Positions 15,355 to 29,765 of a stretch of 64,000 nucleotides of DNA are shown here, one piece after another. The notes under the pieces were generated by a model, which was not told the origin of the DNA, ran no database searches, and saw nothing but the letters and a program-made list of their open reading frames with translations. This stretch comes from Boswellia sacra (taxonomy: Eukaryota; Streptophyta; Magnoliopsida; Sapindales; Burseraceae), in contig SNVD02004565.1 of the NCBI GenBank assembly GCA_013180625.2, positions 1,302,001-1,366,000 on the forward strand, in the 5' to 3' direction. Position 1 is the first letter of the stretch. Every line of letters starts with the position of its first letter. The translations under genes were made by a program, and so were the position numbers.

Positions 15355-17055
15355 TGTTGGAACCGGATGTGAATTCAGTTAAAGTAATACAGCGAAAGTG
15401 GCTCCAGGAAAATGATCTAATTAATATAGACTTCAAAACTTTTTATGCTTTCTCACCACTTTGCATCCGAGGTATGACTATAAGGGACTCGAATTAGATG
15501 TGTGGGCATCAATCAATGCTAGACCAAACCTAAAATCAAAGAACAAAAGGGTCAAGTGGCACTAGAGGCAGCTCAATGTCACCCAAAGAATGCCTGAATG
15601 TCAAATGTGCAAGCCATAGGGTAGGATGCCTTGTTTGACGCAAATATCAGGGCAAGACAGGGAGGCTTGATGTTTTTTGTCTTCTAGGACACACTAGGGT
15701 TCTTGAAACCTTATAACTTGATTTATATAGTCCCTTATGTCCTTATCCAATTGGAATTTCTAAGTCCTAGTTCAATTAGACCTCTAATCTCATAGAATCC
15801 TTATAGAACTTGGACACCTTATAAAAGTCCAACTCTTATATTGGGCTCTTAATTTAAACTACTTAACTTAGCCGAATTTATTTAATTAATCTCTATTAAT
15901 TAAATAAAATGCCCAATTGGATTTATTCAATTATTTAATTTAATATTTATGCCTTATTCTCTATTAAGCCTAATTAAAAATTAATTTCTATTAGTCCAAT
16001 TCAATTCAAATACCTTTTAAACAGCTACCAAGGAGACCTTGATGGGCATATTTAATTACAAGTTCCAATAAGTTAGGCCCAATGTCCTATTATCTCATAA
16101 TTATAGTGAGTCCAACTTATTAACTTTGGTCTATTCCACTATAGGTTCAAAGTTGCACTCTTGAATTAAATATTCTTTGCAGGAAGCATAATAATTTAAT
16201 CTGATTAAATTATGTTCTTTTAAAGCTTTATCCATTGAACAATAAATTTACACAAATACCCTTCATGGAATACCAATAATTAGAGCTCAATATAAATTAT
16301 CATTTTACCCCTCCAATTATATCTTGATCCTGTAATACCAGTTTTACACCATTTAAGTGATCTAAGATTTATTCAAATAAATCTTAGTTTAATGAATAAA
16401 TTTTCATTAAACACTTAGCCAAGATTTTATCACTTAAAACCTTGTAAACCATCCAGATGATATTCTGCAATCCCTCAGGAGTCATGAATTATATATCTAT
16501 GGTATAGTGCCTACTAATATACAAATCTTATAATTCTAACTAGTCAATGTATTGACCTTTATTTAGATATCACTTTTTACTCTAGTCAAAGATTATAGCC
16601 TACATACTAGAGGTACACTTCCCACTTAGGATTAAGGTATGAATGCCTTTAGTGCTCGGTTGTGCTAATTTTCATTCGGTCACAGTATTTCCACCAAATG
16701 ATATAATTCTACGTGATCATGTTCAATGCATTCATAATGCACAAGTGTCTTTGTCTTGAAATCTCCACTTCAAATAGTTAGAAACTCACCATTTCCCTAT
16801 TAAAGACAAACCACACAACAACCTGATCCAAACAAAATGTCCAGCTATTTTTTATAGGTTGTGAACTAGTTTTGAGCTATAATAAAATTATATGTCTCAT
16901 ATATATAGAATTTTATCAATAGATAAGCTCTGAAGCCTTTTGTCATTGATACAATCATATTTGGGTAAAATAAATAATAATAACATTTTATTTATTAATG
17001 ATGTTTCTACAAATTTACAGAAAATATCCATCACTTTTAGGGCACATATCTAACA
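15355..17055. mobile_element. Probable solo LTR nested in the copia wreck
   Basis: A 1.7 kb insertion that splits the copia integrase/protease region of unit B and is absent from unit A. It begins TGTTGGAA and ends TATCTAACA, an imperfect TG...CA inverted end typical of LTRs. It is flanked by gattc (15350-15354) and gatcc (17056-17060), a 5-bp target duplication with one mismatch. No coding capacity seen inside. It could also be another non-autonomous element with LTR-like ends; a second family member would settle this. Confidence 0.65.
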
Positions 17056-17756
17056 GATCCTATCCTAGGTAACCAAGGCGGTCACACCATTACATAAAAG
17101 TCTTAGGATCAGTACAGTTCTGGATTATGACTATATAGGTTTCAGTGAACCTGATGTATGTATAATATAATCCAAAAGAGAAAGCTTTAAGCTTCTTTGA
17201 TATCAACTTATGTCCTGAGACATCTAAAGCAATTTCCATTATACCTTTTATTTTTAAAACTAATCAAATATCTTCTAGATTTGCTTGAGTATAAGGCATT
17301 ATTGATACATAATTTAGTACCATTTGCCAATATTATATTGGCTTTTTCGGAGCCCTCAATTAAATTAATGAACCCTTATATAGTGTTAACTTTTGTTTCT
17401 AGAAAAGTTAACTTTAGAAATATTTCTTATCATTTAGGATCGTATGTGTTGTTGCACTATCAACTAAACATAAATCTTCATCTCTTCTAAAGACAAGTAT
17501 CTTACTTTTCATGTCCATACCCTTTCGTTCAAAAAAGAGTATATTAGATATCATTATAAAAGATCATGTCAAATTAAATACAGTATCAAATAAATTCACT
17601 TGGCTATTTGATCACCCAACAAAAGAATCTTAGACATCATGCTTTGTAGGGTCCATTGAATCATCAATAAAAGATTCTGAAAATCCTTAAGAAAAATATT
17701 CCCTTCGAATCATTAAATCCACTTCTAGTGGCTTAATTTAGCATTTACAATTACCA

Positions 17757-17967
17757 AACCACAATAGGTTGGTTCAAGTGATGAAGCGGGTCAGGATGGA
17801 GTTGGTACAGCACCAATGGTGAAGTCCTGGGTTTGAGTCTCCACAATGGCCTCTTCCATGATTTAAGTGGGAGACCGTGACAGTGGGTTGTGGTTGCGCT
17901 AGTCTCCTCCGAGGATTAGTCGTGGTGCGCGTAAGCTGGCCCGGACACCTCGGTTACAAAAAAAAAA
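17757..17967 (+). mobile_element. tRNA-derived SINE-like element
   Basis: About 211 bp ending in an A-rich tail and flanked by a perfect 14-bp target duplication, atttacaattacca at 17743-17756 and 17968-17981. Near the 5' end a box-B-like motif (gggtttgagtctcc, 17830-17843) supports a tRNA-type RNA polymerase III promoter. Unit A has the empty site near 1908-1925. A relative is at 26125-26381. Retrotransposed by LINE machinery in trans, by family knowledge. Confidence 0.85.
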
Positions 17968-18059
17968 ATTTACAATTACCACTTCAATGTCAACAAGCCT
18001 TTATAAAGGTAACCGCATTTATTATTATCATTGCGGTAGATAACAACATTTGCTTTTAG

Positions 18060-19325
18060 GAATGTCATGATATCACCTTTTAGAAAGTGGTATAATATTA
18101 TTCATTGTAGGGAATGATGTCAATCACTTCTAGGATTGGTTTAGCAACATTCACTTCAAGGCATATGGAATCAATAGGCAATTCTTTGGTGAATCAGTTA
18201 CTAATATTTTAATGGTGATAATTTAATGACCCTTAATTTATCTTAAGGATAAACTTTAATTGTTTCTTCTGGATGCATATAAAAAATCTAATAATATTCA
18301 AAATAAAATAAAATTAAAGATAAAATAAGAATTGTGATAAATATAAAGTGTAATAAATAAATAAGTTTAAATAATTAAATTTCTAAAATAAATACAAATA
18401 GGACCTCAGGCCTCCTACTCATATTATTTCCATAAGTTGCATGCAGCATGGCGGGGTTGTGGGCAACATTTGCTTTGGGCTGATGGGCATTTTCATTATT
18501 CTACTGCTCATGTATTATATCCATCAATGCTCACTTGGAGCTCATGGGTTCAAGTCAGAACTTAGGCTTGACTTTGCATTTTTTCTTTTTATTCTAATAC
18601 TATAAATGCTCAATGTAAATACTGCCTATCCAAATATAAATGCCCAATGTAATTAAATTTGATCATCCAAAAGAAAAATCTAAGTACAAGTGCCCACACG
18701 AAATAAAGGTCTGACTTCCCCGAATTCAGACTTCAAGAGGTCTGATTTTTCTTATAAAATTCTGCTACCAATTTAATAATTTAATATGCAGCATAACGGC
18801 GCAATCTAAAATATGTAGCACAATGGGCAAAATTCGTCTTGCTTACAACTTTAAACTTAATGCCCAAATAAATGCTCACAATATTAATGGCTTTGTTCAT
18901 TATGAGATGATGGGCATTGATATTATTTTAATTAGCTGCCTTTGCATTTCATTAGTTATATAAATATTAAAAATGCAGCAATGTGGGCAATATCTATTTT
19001 GTCGGAACTTCAGGCCTGACTTTGCATTTCATATATAAATAAACCAGAATAAATGTATAATTATATAAGGATAAATAAATAAACATAAATAATATGAAGA
19101 ATATTAATCTGGTTTAGATATATCAGTTTTATTAAGATTAGTCTTATTTTTTTATGCGAGGGATTCAATAATATGACAATTATAAAGTATACTTATAAAA
19201 TAATTATTGTGTTTATTAAATATGAGTGATTATTTATTTAAGATATGATATAAAGTGAGTTAGGAATAACGGGTAAAGGAGTCGGACAGAGACAGGTGAA
19301 TTTATATGCCTATGCTGAGCTTGTG
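18060..19325. other. Non-coding stretch between copia wreck and X repeat, unit B
   Basis: Aligns with 2010-3150 of unit A at high identity, for example around 18600-19010. No intact frame, terminal repeat or primer site seen. It is shorter than the unit A equivalent because about 370 bp before the X repeat is absent here. Confidence 0.5.
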
Positions 19326-19700
19326 CGATAACGTGAAATGAAAAAGAAACGAAGTAGAATGTTATTATAATATTATGTGAAACGAAGGTGATTTGATTTT
19401 CTTTTAAAGCCGCTGGATAAATAATGGATGTGCAGCCGTGGTGTAAAAGGCAAATGAGAAAATGGGAGCTGGAAACGAGATAGTGGAGAGAAAATGGAGA
19501 CAAGAAGGAGACAAAATCAGTTGAAGTGAGAGAACTTTTCACTGATTGGTGGATCCAAGTACCCACAGTGTCAACTTGAATCCAATTTCCAGGCTTCTCC
19601 TTCTTTGTTTTTGAAGACTACATGAAGCTATATACTACGCTCAAGTTCCAATCTTCTTCTTACAGATGCACAGTAAAGAGGGTCAGCCCCGAAGAAATTA
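19326..19700. repeat. X repeat, copy 4, with its core replaced
   Basis: Begins with gataacgtgaaatg as copy 2 does and follows it to ccaagtac at about 19562. There the usual X core is replaced by an ACC oxidase exon-4-derived sequence (separate entry) before rejoining X at cttcttacagatgcac. It lies just downstream of ACC oxidase copy B. Confidence 0.65.
19562..19652 (+). pseudogene. Inverted, scrambled ACC oxidase exon-4 fragment
   Basis: The plus strand at 19601-19650 reads [15 protein letters not shown], nearly identical at nucleotide level to the exon-4 coding sequence of the neighbouring gene ([15 protein letters not shown]) but in the opposite orientation. Just before it, 19567-19587 matches the very end of exon 4 (gtgtcaacttg..tccaatt), so the two pieces are in reversed order. 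Not functional; likely filler DNA from repair or template switching. Confidence 0.75.
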
Positions 19701-19876
19701 ACCATATATGCGAAACTCTAAATCTTACAACATTGAATCCAATTTAACCTGAGTTACTCAAGTTAGATTGAGAAGATAGAAGATATATTATTATTTTTAA
19801 TATTTAGAATACAAGGAAATATATAAATCAATCGGGTTTAGCGAGAAAAAATAAGAAATATATAATGAGTGACTTT

Positions 19877-21524
<1,648 letters not shown>

Positions 21525-21561
21525 TTATGTTTGTTAATGCAAAGAGAGTGGAGGTTGGTCA

Positions 21562-21571
21562 GATATTTATA
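21562..21571 (-). promoter_or_regulatory. Probable TATA box of ACC oxidase copy B
   Basis: Minus strand TATAAATATC about 120 bp upstream of the ATG, conserved with copy A. The shorter distance comes mainly from the shorter CT run in the leader (21472-21484). Confidence 0.6.
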
Positions 21572-22063
21572 GTTGTAATGGGGCACGAATAGTTGCAACT
21601 AAGATAAATTTTCCAAGAATGCCAGAAGTCATTTAGTAATAATAAAAAAATATTTTTATAAGATTATTACTATTACTAACTTGGACTGGTATTGTTGACG
21701 AATGTCTACCGTTAGAAGTCTTCGCCATGTTGCGCCAATCATCATTCTCCAGTGTGCTGAATGGGGCCCAATTGGGTGGGCTAACTTGTCATCTTTCTTC
21801 CTTGCCAAATTTGACCAAAAAATAGCTTAGCTGCTACACAGTGACGCTATTGGAAGATGCCCAGAACTTGCCATTGCCCCTAACCGCAAGCTCATCGTTG
21901 AACCTCAGCTTCATTACTCATTTACTATCACCTTTAGATGAAGCATTAATCAAATCTGATTTTCAATCCTTTGAAATGTAATGGTATTAATTCCTTACTT
22001 TTATCGTCTAAGTGAAGTGCCTAATAAATAACAAGAAAAAGTGAATACAAGTTGGGTTCAAGT

Positions 22064-22635
22064 CCGATTTGTTTTTTTGTATGAAAATATGAATAGGTCT
22101 GAATATGAAAATCTAAATGATATATTTACTTTTCTATTTTAATATCTAAATTAAAATATCTGAAAACTAATTATTTTACACAAAATTTCATATTTATATA
22201 TATTATTATCACTTATGATTTTATTTTACACAATAAAAGTATAACAAATTTTGTTATGAATTTAATTTATTTAAATATGTATTATTAGAAAAGATGTTTT
22301 TTTAATAATTGGAAATATAAATAAGTTAAATAACCATAAAATGATTTAAAAAATATACAGAGAATCATAATATAAAATTTAAAATAAATAATAATGTTCA
22401 AACATTAAAATATTAGGCTATATATATTTTGTTCATAAATAAATTTTTATAAGGGTGTTTAAGAAAACTAAAGAAGTAATAAATGATTCAGTCATTTATA
22501 TTCAGATAAAAATTAGATTTTTTAGTTTTTCTCATTCAAATAAAAATGTTTTAAATTAAGTATTAACTCAAATAATCAATCGTATAAAAAAATTTAAAAT
22601 ATAAGAATAAGTTAAATTCAGAGTTTAGATCGAAA
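22064..22635 (-). mobile_element. AT-rich ~560 bp non-autonomous element, unit B only
   Basis: Absent from unit A, where its flanks adjoin near 6465. Its reverse complement aligns over most of its length with 63415-63930 at the other end of the window, for example around ctgaatcatttattacttct and ttatttaaataaattaaa. Two copies at unrelated loci indicate a mobile family. Terminal repeats and target duplication were not resolved. Confidence 0.6.
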
Positions 22636-23734
22636 AATAATCGACCTTTAAATCTCAAGTATTATGAGTACGTGGTGGACTCCGGAACAGGGAGTTTTGG
22701 CCCAAAATATTTTCCACCCTTTTGCCCATAAATCGAAAGCAACAAATTACATACTAAAGAAATGACCAAATGGGCTTTTTCTTCCAATCAAAGTTATAAA
22801 AATTGATCAAAGTACTACCCTGTATGAAGCAATGAAAGGAAGAGAAAACGACTCTTGTTATTGTGTCGTACCGTGTAGATAAGAGTTGATAAATATTGCT
22901 AGTGTAGAAACCCAATGAACAGGATAAATTTGGTCTGCATCGTGGGGGACTGTAAAGAACATGGAATGTGAGTAGCAATATTGTATTATCTTCACAAAGT
23001 GAAACAGAAAGCATTAGATAAATAAAATAAAAGCAAAGTTGAGTCAGTTCCAGCTAATTGGTCTTTACATTTCCCAACATCATTTCCTCTATCTTTCTTT
23101 CGTCTTTTACCTAAAAGAAGTCTTATAAAATCACATCCAATTCCATTCCCTTTCAAATTTTTATAATAATAGTAAAAAACCGTCAGGGGACAAGCTAACC
23201 TTCATAAGACTCTTAAATAATGAGACCGTTTCAGTTGGGATTCTTCCACAGTGAAATCATTAAAAAATATAATAAATTGAGTGGACTAAACTATTTTCTA
23301 ACGTTGGGATTAATGGCGTGATGAAGGGAGAAAATATGTCACATAGCGAATGTATCCCTGACGTGGTACAGCCCGTCAATGAGAAACAAGAAAAGTGGGA
23401 GACAAAAACTTAAAATATCAATATTCATATTATTTTTGTGCTCTCTTATTGATCTGTTATACTATTCAGTCCTGTCACGTGATACAACGGATATACAATA
23501 GATTTATTGTAGTGAAGGATAGGAAGTGGGCTTCGCGTCGTAGAATAATGGGTGCACATGGGTTCCTACAACTTTTAAGGCTTAAAGGCATCTCTATCCT
23601 TAGAAGTGACCTTGTTACCACCCCTCAATAAGGTTGGTGAGAAGGTGGGAGCCGCATACATTGATAACTCATAATTGTCAAAGTCGCAAATGACCCCATT
23701 ATTCTGCATTTTAGGTGGAAGTAAACTTTCAAAA

Positions 23735-24235
23735 TGCTGACGAATTTGATTATGAATTTAATGATTTTATTTTTTTTAATTTTTGTTTTAAAATAAAAGG
23801 AGAATAGATATGCACACTTTTTTTAAAGAGAATAAATGATAGAAAATATGTTTTATATGTATTTTATTTTTTTATTAAAAAACTAATGATAGTTGAAAAA
23901 AATTAAAAAATATTTTTTTATCTTTAAATATTATCAAATTATTAAAATACAATATTTAATGAATAAAATTATTTCTACTAAAATTATAAAAACTATTTGA
24001 AATATAAAAATAGAAAACACAAATAAAAATCAAGTAAAATGAGATAAAAGAAAAAACAACTTTTTTCTGTTTTCATTTTTCTTGAAAACTATGTTTTACA
24101 TATCTTATACTTAAGTTTTGCGTTTTCTTTGTTTTGAAACAAAAATGACTAAACAAACAGCTTCTACACAGATTTCTATATACCCAAATCAAAATGAAAA
24201 TAGCAAAAACAGCAAACCAAACGGGACCTATTTAG
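23735..24235. mobile_element. AT-rich insertion, unit B only
   Basis: About 490 bp present in B and replaced in A by a different sequence (7345-7590). The right end reads accaaacgggacc, a common terminus of plant non-autonomous DNA elements, but no matching left end was found. Class unknown. Confidence 0.4.
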
Positions 24236-26124
24236 TTTTTACTTGTATTGGAAAAAGCTAAATTAAGAAATAAGAATTGTTTTTTCCCCTTTTTTGATTA
24301 GATGAAAATCTTTTCCTCTAGTCCGTACATGCTCTTCCGCTCAATAACAAACCATATTTTCCATATTCAATTCCATTTATAGAACGTTTTTTCCATGTCA
24401 AAAGCTATTTTCTTGAAAGGCTTCTTGCTTTGGACAATTGTCTACGTTTTTCAAAAATCTTTTTATCACGTTGTCAATTGAAACTGATTTTCATGGCTTA
24501 TGACATTTATAATTCTCTAAAAATTTCTCATGCATATTAGTTCAAAGTATTCATAAAGGATTCTATTATAGCTTACTGTTTTCGATAAGCATTAGACCTT
24601 CGACCTCGATTTCAAAAAGGTTCAATAATTAGGCAGTGTTTGATTATAAATAGTATTGAAACATGGTGTATAATTCCCTCACGTTTTTAATTTGAAAATA
24701 ATATTTATGTGCATGTTTCAATCTTGACTAAATTGATTTATTAATATACACAAAAACATTCCAACCATCCCATTATTATAGCGACGAGAAAATATACATC
24801 ATATGACATATATAATATCACACAAGTTTTTGTTTTTGTTTTGCCTTTTTTCAATTTAATTTATGTTTTTTAAGGCGGCTATTGAAATAACTTTAGGTGG
24901 GGGATTATGTATAGAATATACGTTGAAAATGAATGTTGGGTTCTTAAGTACGATATTACAACTTGTCCAATTTACTTATTAAAAATGCCTAAATTTAAAT
25001 TCAAGTTGTTTAAATATTGTATAATCGTATTATACAAAATTCTAAACTCGTGATAATAAGTTATATATGAATATAAAATTAAAAATATATATATAAATAA
25101 ATAAAACAAAGATATATATATCACGGAAACCTAATCAGAAAGTTGTGACTAGTGTTTGTTTGACTTGGATTATGCACCGACTTTATGGATCACGATCATG
25201 GATGGAGAGGAAAATTCCAGAAAGTCTTCGTTCAATACTTTGTTTGTCAACGTGGCATTTCATTGTCTTCTCTCTTTCTTTCTTCGTTTTGTTTGTAGTC
25301 AAACATGTTTATAATGAGACCTTTTTTATTTTGGGGTCCAAGAACGATCGTGACTAAATGAAAAGAGAATTTTCACTGTTGCTAATTGAGACAGATGAGC
25401 TGTTATTGATGACTTGACTTATCATCACCATCAGTTTATAAATCTTCATTTTCCGAGTATTCAAATCATGAAGACAAATTAGCATTCAATAGAGGGGAGC
25501 AAAACTTAGAGAAATTATTATTATTATTATTCAATTTCATGGTTTATTTTTCTTGGGATATCCCAAGATTTTCTATATTGTTGGGTTAAAGTATCTCAGG
25601 GTCATGTTCTTATCAATAATATATTTTGAATGATAAGTGTTATTTTATCAATAAGATAATCGAAATTAATACATATGATGCAATTAGGTGAAACCCAAAT
25701 AAGATTTCTAATTGGGTTTTTTCTCATTTAAATTTGGAAAAAAAAAGAAAAAATTTCCTTGGTTACTATTACTAGAAAAGATGAAATTAAATTAGATGAA
25801 TGTGACAATCTACCTTTTAGAAAAGATTTTGATTTGGTAGCATGTGAGTGTTTGTGGACTTTTTATTTGCATTCAAGATTCTAAATTCATGGATACTTTT
25901 AACTTCATTTTTTATTGTAATTATTGATGTGAGAAACATTATTCTACTGTATATATAGCTATATTCTCAATTATTGAAGCATGTAATCATAAATCGGTGC
26001 AAAAAAAATTTGAAAAACAAAATAGAAAAGAAGGAAAACATTATTGCGCATGGTTATCATTCAATATGGATCGTGGGGGACCAAAATGCTTGAATTGAAA
26101 TTTCATTGTAACATGATAAGGTAG

Positions 26125-26381
26125 AAATGTTGGTAAGAGTGACCTAGGAGAGAGTTGGTAAGGTCACGATGAAGTCCTGGTTCTCCACAATGGTCGTTCT
26201 TCATGAGATAAGTGGAAAACCATGACAGTGGGTTATAGTCGCGCTAGTCTCCTCCGATAATTAGTTGTTCCGGACACCTCAGTTTAAAAAAAAAAAAAAA
26301 CCATGAGAGGAGACCGTCACAATGACAAGGATTAGTTGTGGTGCAGATAAGCTGGTCCAGATACCTCGGTTACAAAAAAAA
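26125..26381 (+). mobile_element. Tandem (double) SINE insertion
   Basis: Two head-to-tail copies related to the SINE at 17757-17967: the first to an A-run near 26287-26300, the second a 5'-truncated copy ending cctcggttac plus an A tail. The whole is flanked by a perfect 12-bp duplication atgataaggtag (26113-26124 and 26382-26393). Unit A has the empty site near 9657-9685. Confidence 0.8.
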
Positions 26382-27846
26382 ATGATAAGGTAGCCATTAA
26401 TAATCTGATAAGATATATTGTGACATAAAAATGCCAACTAGTTTATTGTTATGGTATTAATTATTCGAAAGTGAAATATAACAAAAATTTGGAAAACTTT
26501 TGTTGAGTAAATAGAGGATACGGATATATTCAACTTTGATTTCTTATTGTTTTTTGAACTAATAAAAATGTTAGGTCTAGACAACTTTTCTTCAAATTCA
26601 AGAATTTGGCAAAGATTATGAACTTCTCACCAGAAATCAGTTGATTTTTATATTATTTTCTCTAAAATTTTATAAATATTATAACGTCAATAGCAATAGT
26701 CAAAATTTGAAATGATTAATCTGAATGCGAGTAGCCCTCGTTTTTAATTTATCATGTGAAAGACATTAAATAATTGCTTTAAATCATTAAACCAGAAAGA
26801 ATAAAAAAAAAAAAATTCCATTTGGCTTCCTCTTTGTTACTGGGTTGAACTATAAAAGAATTGGAACAAAGAGTCCCGTTCATCACGGCTAGTTTTGGTC
26901 CACCTCCATATCAGTAGAACACGGTTTCAGAAGTGAAGTTAAAATATGATTGAAAATCATTACAGATATCACGGCAGTCCATCAACTTGTTTGAAAAATT
27001 TACTGGGTTTGGAAATTGTTAGTATCAAATCATCCGTGGCCGACTTAGGACTTAGAGAGTTTAGAGGACGATATAAAAATAAAATTTTTTGTTAAATATT
27101 TGTAGTGTATACAAAAAATATAAATTTTTATAATTTTTATATTAATTATTTATCAAATTAGGAATCTAGAGTTTGATTTTCTTTTAATATTGTAATAGAT
27201 ATCAATCAAATAATATAAATAAATATTTGTTATAAAACATATTCACGTGGATTTTTAAATTTTTTTTAAATTCTACTTTAAAAAAATTATCAATTCTCAA
27301 ATAAACTATGAAAAATGAAGTATAATTATAAAGTTTAAATAAAATAATTAAAAAAGGAGCATATCATACAAATTCTAAACTTAAATATTTAATACGATAG
27401 TCTTTTTTAAAAAAAATAACTCGAATTGACAACAGATAAATAAGTCAATATTGTCTCATATTTCTACCTAATAAAGTTTTTAAAAAATTATATTTTATTA
27501 GTTAATTAATTGAAATAAAGATTGTTAAGTCACGGATGCGATATGATAATTGTATTATTATTGAAAAACTGATGCCAATGGAAGGAGCAGAAAGAAATTC
27601 ATCATAAAACACTTGAAAAGATTATGGGCTTTCAGAATCTATTGAGGATTTTTTTTTTGGGGGTGGGTGGGCTTGGGTTCACAGTAATTTTTTATTTAGA
27701 AGAACTCAAAACATGGGGGGGCCCGCCCCCTAAGCCATGGGGTAAGTCCACTCCTATAACCAACCAATTTTCAGTCTTCGCTCGTCAAATTTTCCAAGGC
27801 TTCTTTGAAAATATGGACTCATTGGAATCAAAGAGACACCATCATT

Positions 27847-29765
27847 TTTTTTTGTTAAAAAAAATTTAGTAAATGCTTGTACGATGTGCTTTACTATTTT
27901 ATTTATAATTTTTTTTTGTAAATTGTTTTTACTATTATATTTTAGAGTGTTGGGGTTTTAACCCCCAAAATCTCCTTTCAAACCCCACTTTTTTGAAAAT
28001 TACTGAAAGAAACATGGACAATTGTAAGGATACTCAACGTGATATCTTAATAATTATTTTATTTAAATATTTTTCCCTCCAATCCTAAGCTTTTATCCTT
28101 TTGTTCAAATACCCAATTTTGAATAATGAAAGATGGATTCTGGCATTGACATTATAACTATAAAGAATGAGTAAGTTCTCATTTTATTTTTAATATACTT
28201 CTTTTCCTTTTTGAAACAACTTTTGTTTAATCATTGTGAACTAAACATTTTCAATATGTTTAGTTGCTATGAACTGAACATTTTCAATTTGTTTAGTTGT
28301 TATGAACCGAACATTTTTCATTGTTTAGCTCAATATAACCAAATAAGAAAGTTTCATGCATATCTAAATAAATCATGATTAATTTTTTAATTGTAAGAGA
28401 CCAATATTTTTATCTTCTTCAATTAAAAAAAAAAGTTGCATATATTTTCTTGAAAATAAGGATTATAATGATTACAATGATCAGTCAATTGTTTATAAAA
28501 ATTTAATTATAGAAAATGTAAGTTTGATATTATTTTAAAAATATGTATAAATTTTAATTTTAAAATATTTTTAATTAAAATGAAGCTGAAAAATAGATTT
28601 TGAGATGCTTAGATAACATCACTCAACGTTTTATCCCCTCTATTCGACTTTAAAATCCGTCTAATTCTATCGATTTGCCTTGAACTTGATGCTATACCTT
28701 CATTAGCAGGCCTAATCGATCACAAGCCCGTACCTCTTTTCCATTTTCTTCTTGGCGACAAGTGCCATTTAGAAGGCCCAATTGATCGCAAGCCCATGGC
28801 TTATCCGCAATCCACATTACATTATCAATTTACTTGGAAATTGCCTTAAAAAAAAAAAAGAAGTTATTTTGAGTTTTAGCTTAATCTCATTGATAATCTA
28901 AACAAAATTTTTTAAATTGTCAAGCTATCAAGTATTTTTGACAAATAGCTTAGCTCGATTACTTATTCAACATTTATTTGGTTATTTTCCAATACTAAAT
29001 AAATTTCAAACAAACATACTCCATAACTCAACCAGTAAATTATAAAAAAAAAGTGATGATAGACTTATAACATATAAATAACCTAAACTTTAAAACTTGA
29101 TATAATAATCTACATGAAAAATCATATTAGAAATGTAATTGTCCTTATTCTTTTTTTTCGCATGTAAATTTTTACCAGATAAACTACCATATCAAAGTTG
29201 TAAAATTTGGATTGTATATAAATTATAAGTCTAATACCACTAAAAAAATATAGGAGTCAAAAAAAAAGACTCAATTTTAAAAGACATCTTAAATTTTAGC
29301 TTTTTTTTTTTTTTACATTTTTCCATTTGACTCATTGTCACCAAATGTTTCTTAAAAAAATAATCTATATGTCCAATTAATGATATAACAATAATAACAT
29401 AACCTCTAAATCATAATTAATTTTAAAACTAAAAATAATATAGATATATAAGCAATAAAATTTTTATTTTTGTTGCACCTAAATCTTTCTTTTTTTTTTT
29501 TCACGCTGAAAATTCATAGGTTTCGAAGAATTATAACATAAACACACAATGCAATCATTATGAAGTTTAAATAAGATGAAGTTGATTTATAAATAACACC
29601 AATTCGAATTCGGAGTGTAACGTGTTTACTCAACTCAATCAAGTAAAATCGATGTAATCCGATCAATTATGGAGGGGATTAAATCAAATAAATCTGAAAA
29701 ATTATTGTAATTATATATCTAGCTATTTGTCTTAAACTTGGATTTTGATTTGTCCAAAAAAGAAA
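27847..29765. other. AT-rich intergenic DNA
   Basis: No gene seen. It begins just past the duplication boundary. Notable only for a short imperfect direct repeat around 28705-28800 (ggcctaatcgatcacaagcc and ggcccaattgatcgcaagcc) and long A/T runs. Poly-T stretches sit near 29300 and 29490. Confidence 0.6.

Larger units (their letters stand above)
11900..18060 (-). pseudogene. Ty1/copia retrotransposon wreck, unit B
   Basis: Minus-strand copia pol in the copia order integrase, reverse transcriptase, RNase H. From 5' to 3': protease context CLVDSATTHT near 17430-17480; GAG-pre-integrase-like fragment 15145-15348; integrase C-terminal part 14643-14858 (HVTSLIRQKPIAHYEYS, LQLVLDQQPNISHLRTF); reverse transcriptase with the YVDD box at 13251-13262; linker to RNase H at 12856-13083 (STPMVFRSLDPKNDPLRL, RPDIAFEVNLLA). 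Every frame is broken by stops or shifts, so it cannot move by itself. It is interrupted by a probable solo LTR (15355-17055) and a SINE (17757-17967). I found no matching LTR pair and no tRNA-Met primer site, so the outer ends are approximate. Confidence 0.88.
21572..27846. other. 5' flank of ACC oxidase copy B, no further gene
   Basis: No credible gene. It aligns with 5962-11570 of unit A. Unit-specific insertions and SINEs are listed separately. Frames such as 22754-23014, 25145-25357 and 27624-27869 are not preserved in the duplicate. Confidence 0.7.

Noticed and set aside
17877..18059. 60-residue plus-strand frame
   Set aside because: It starts inside the SINE and reads through its A tail into copia debris; not a gene.
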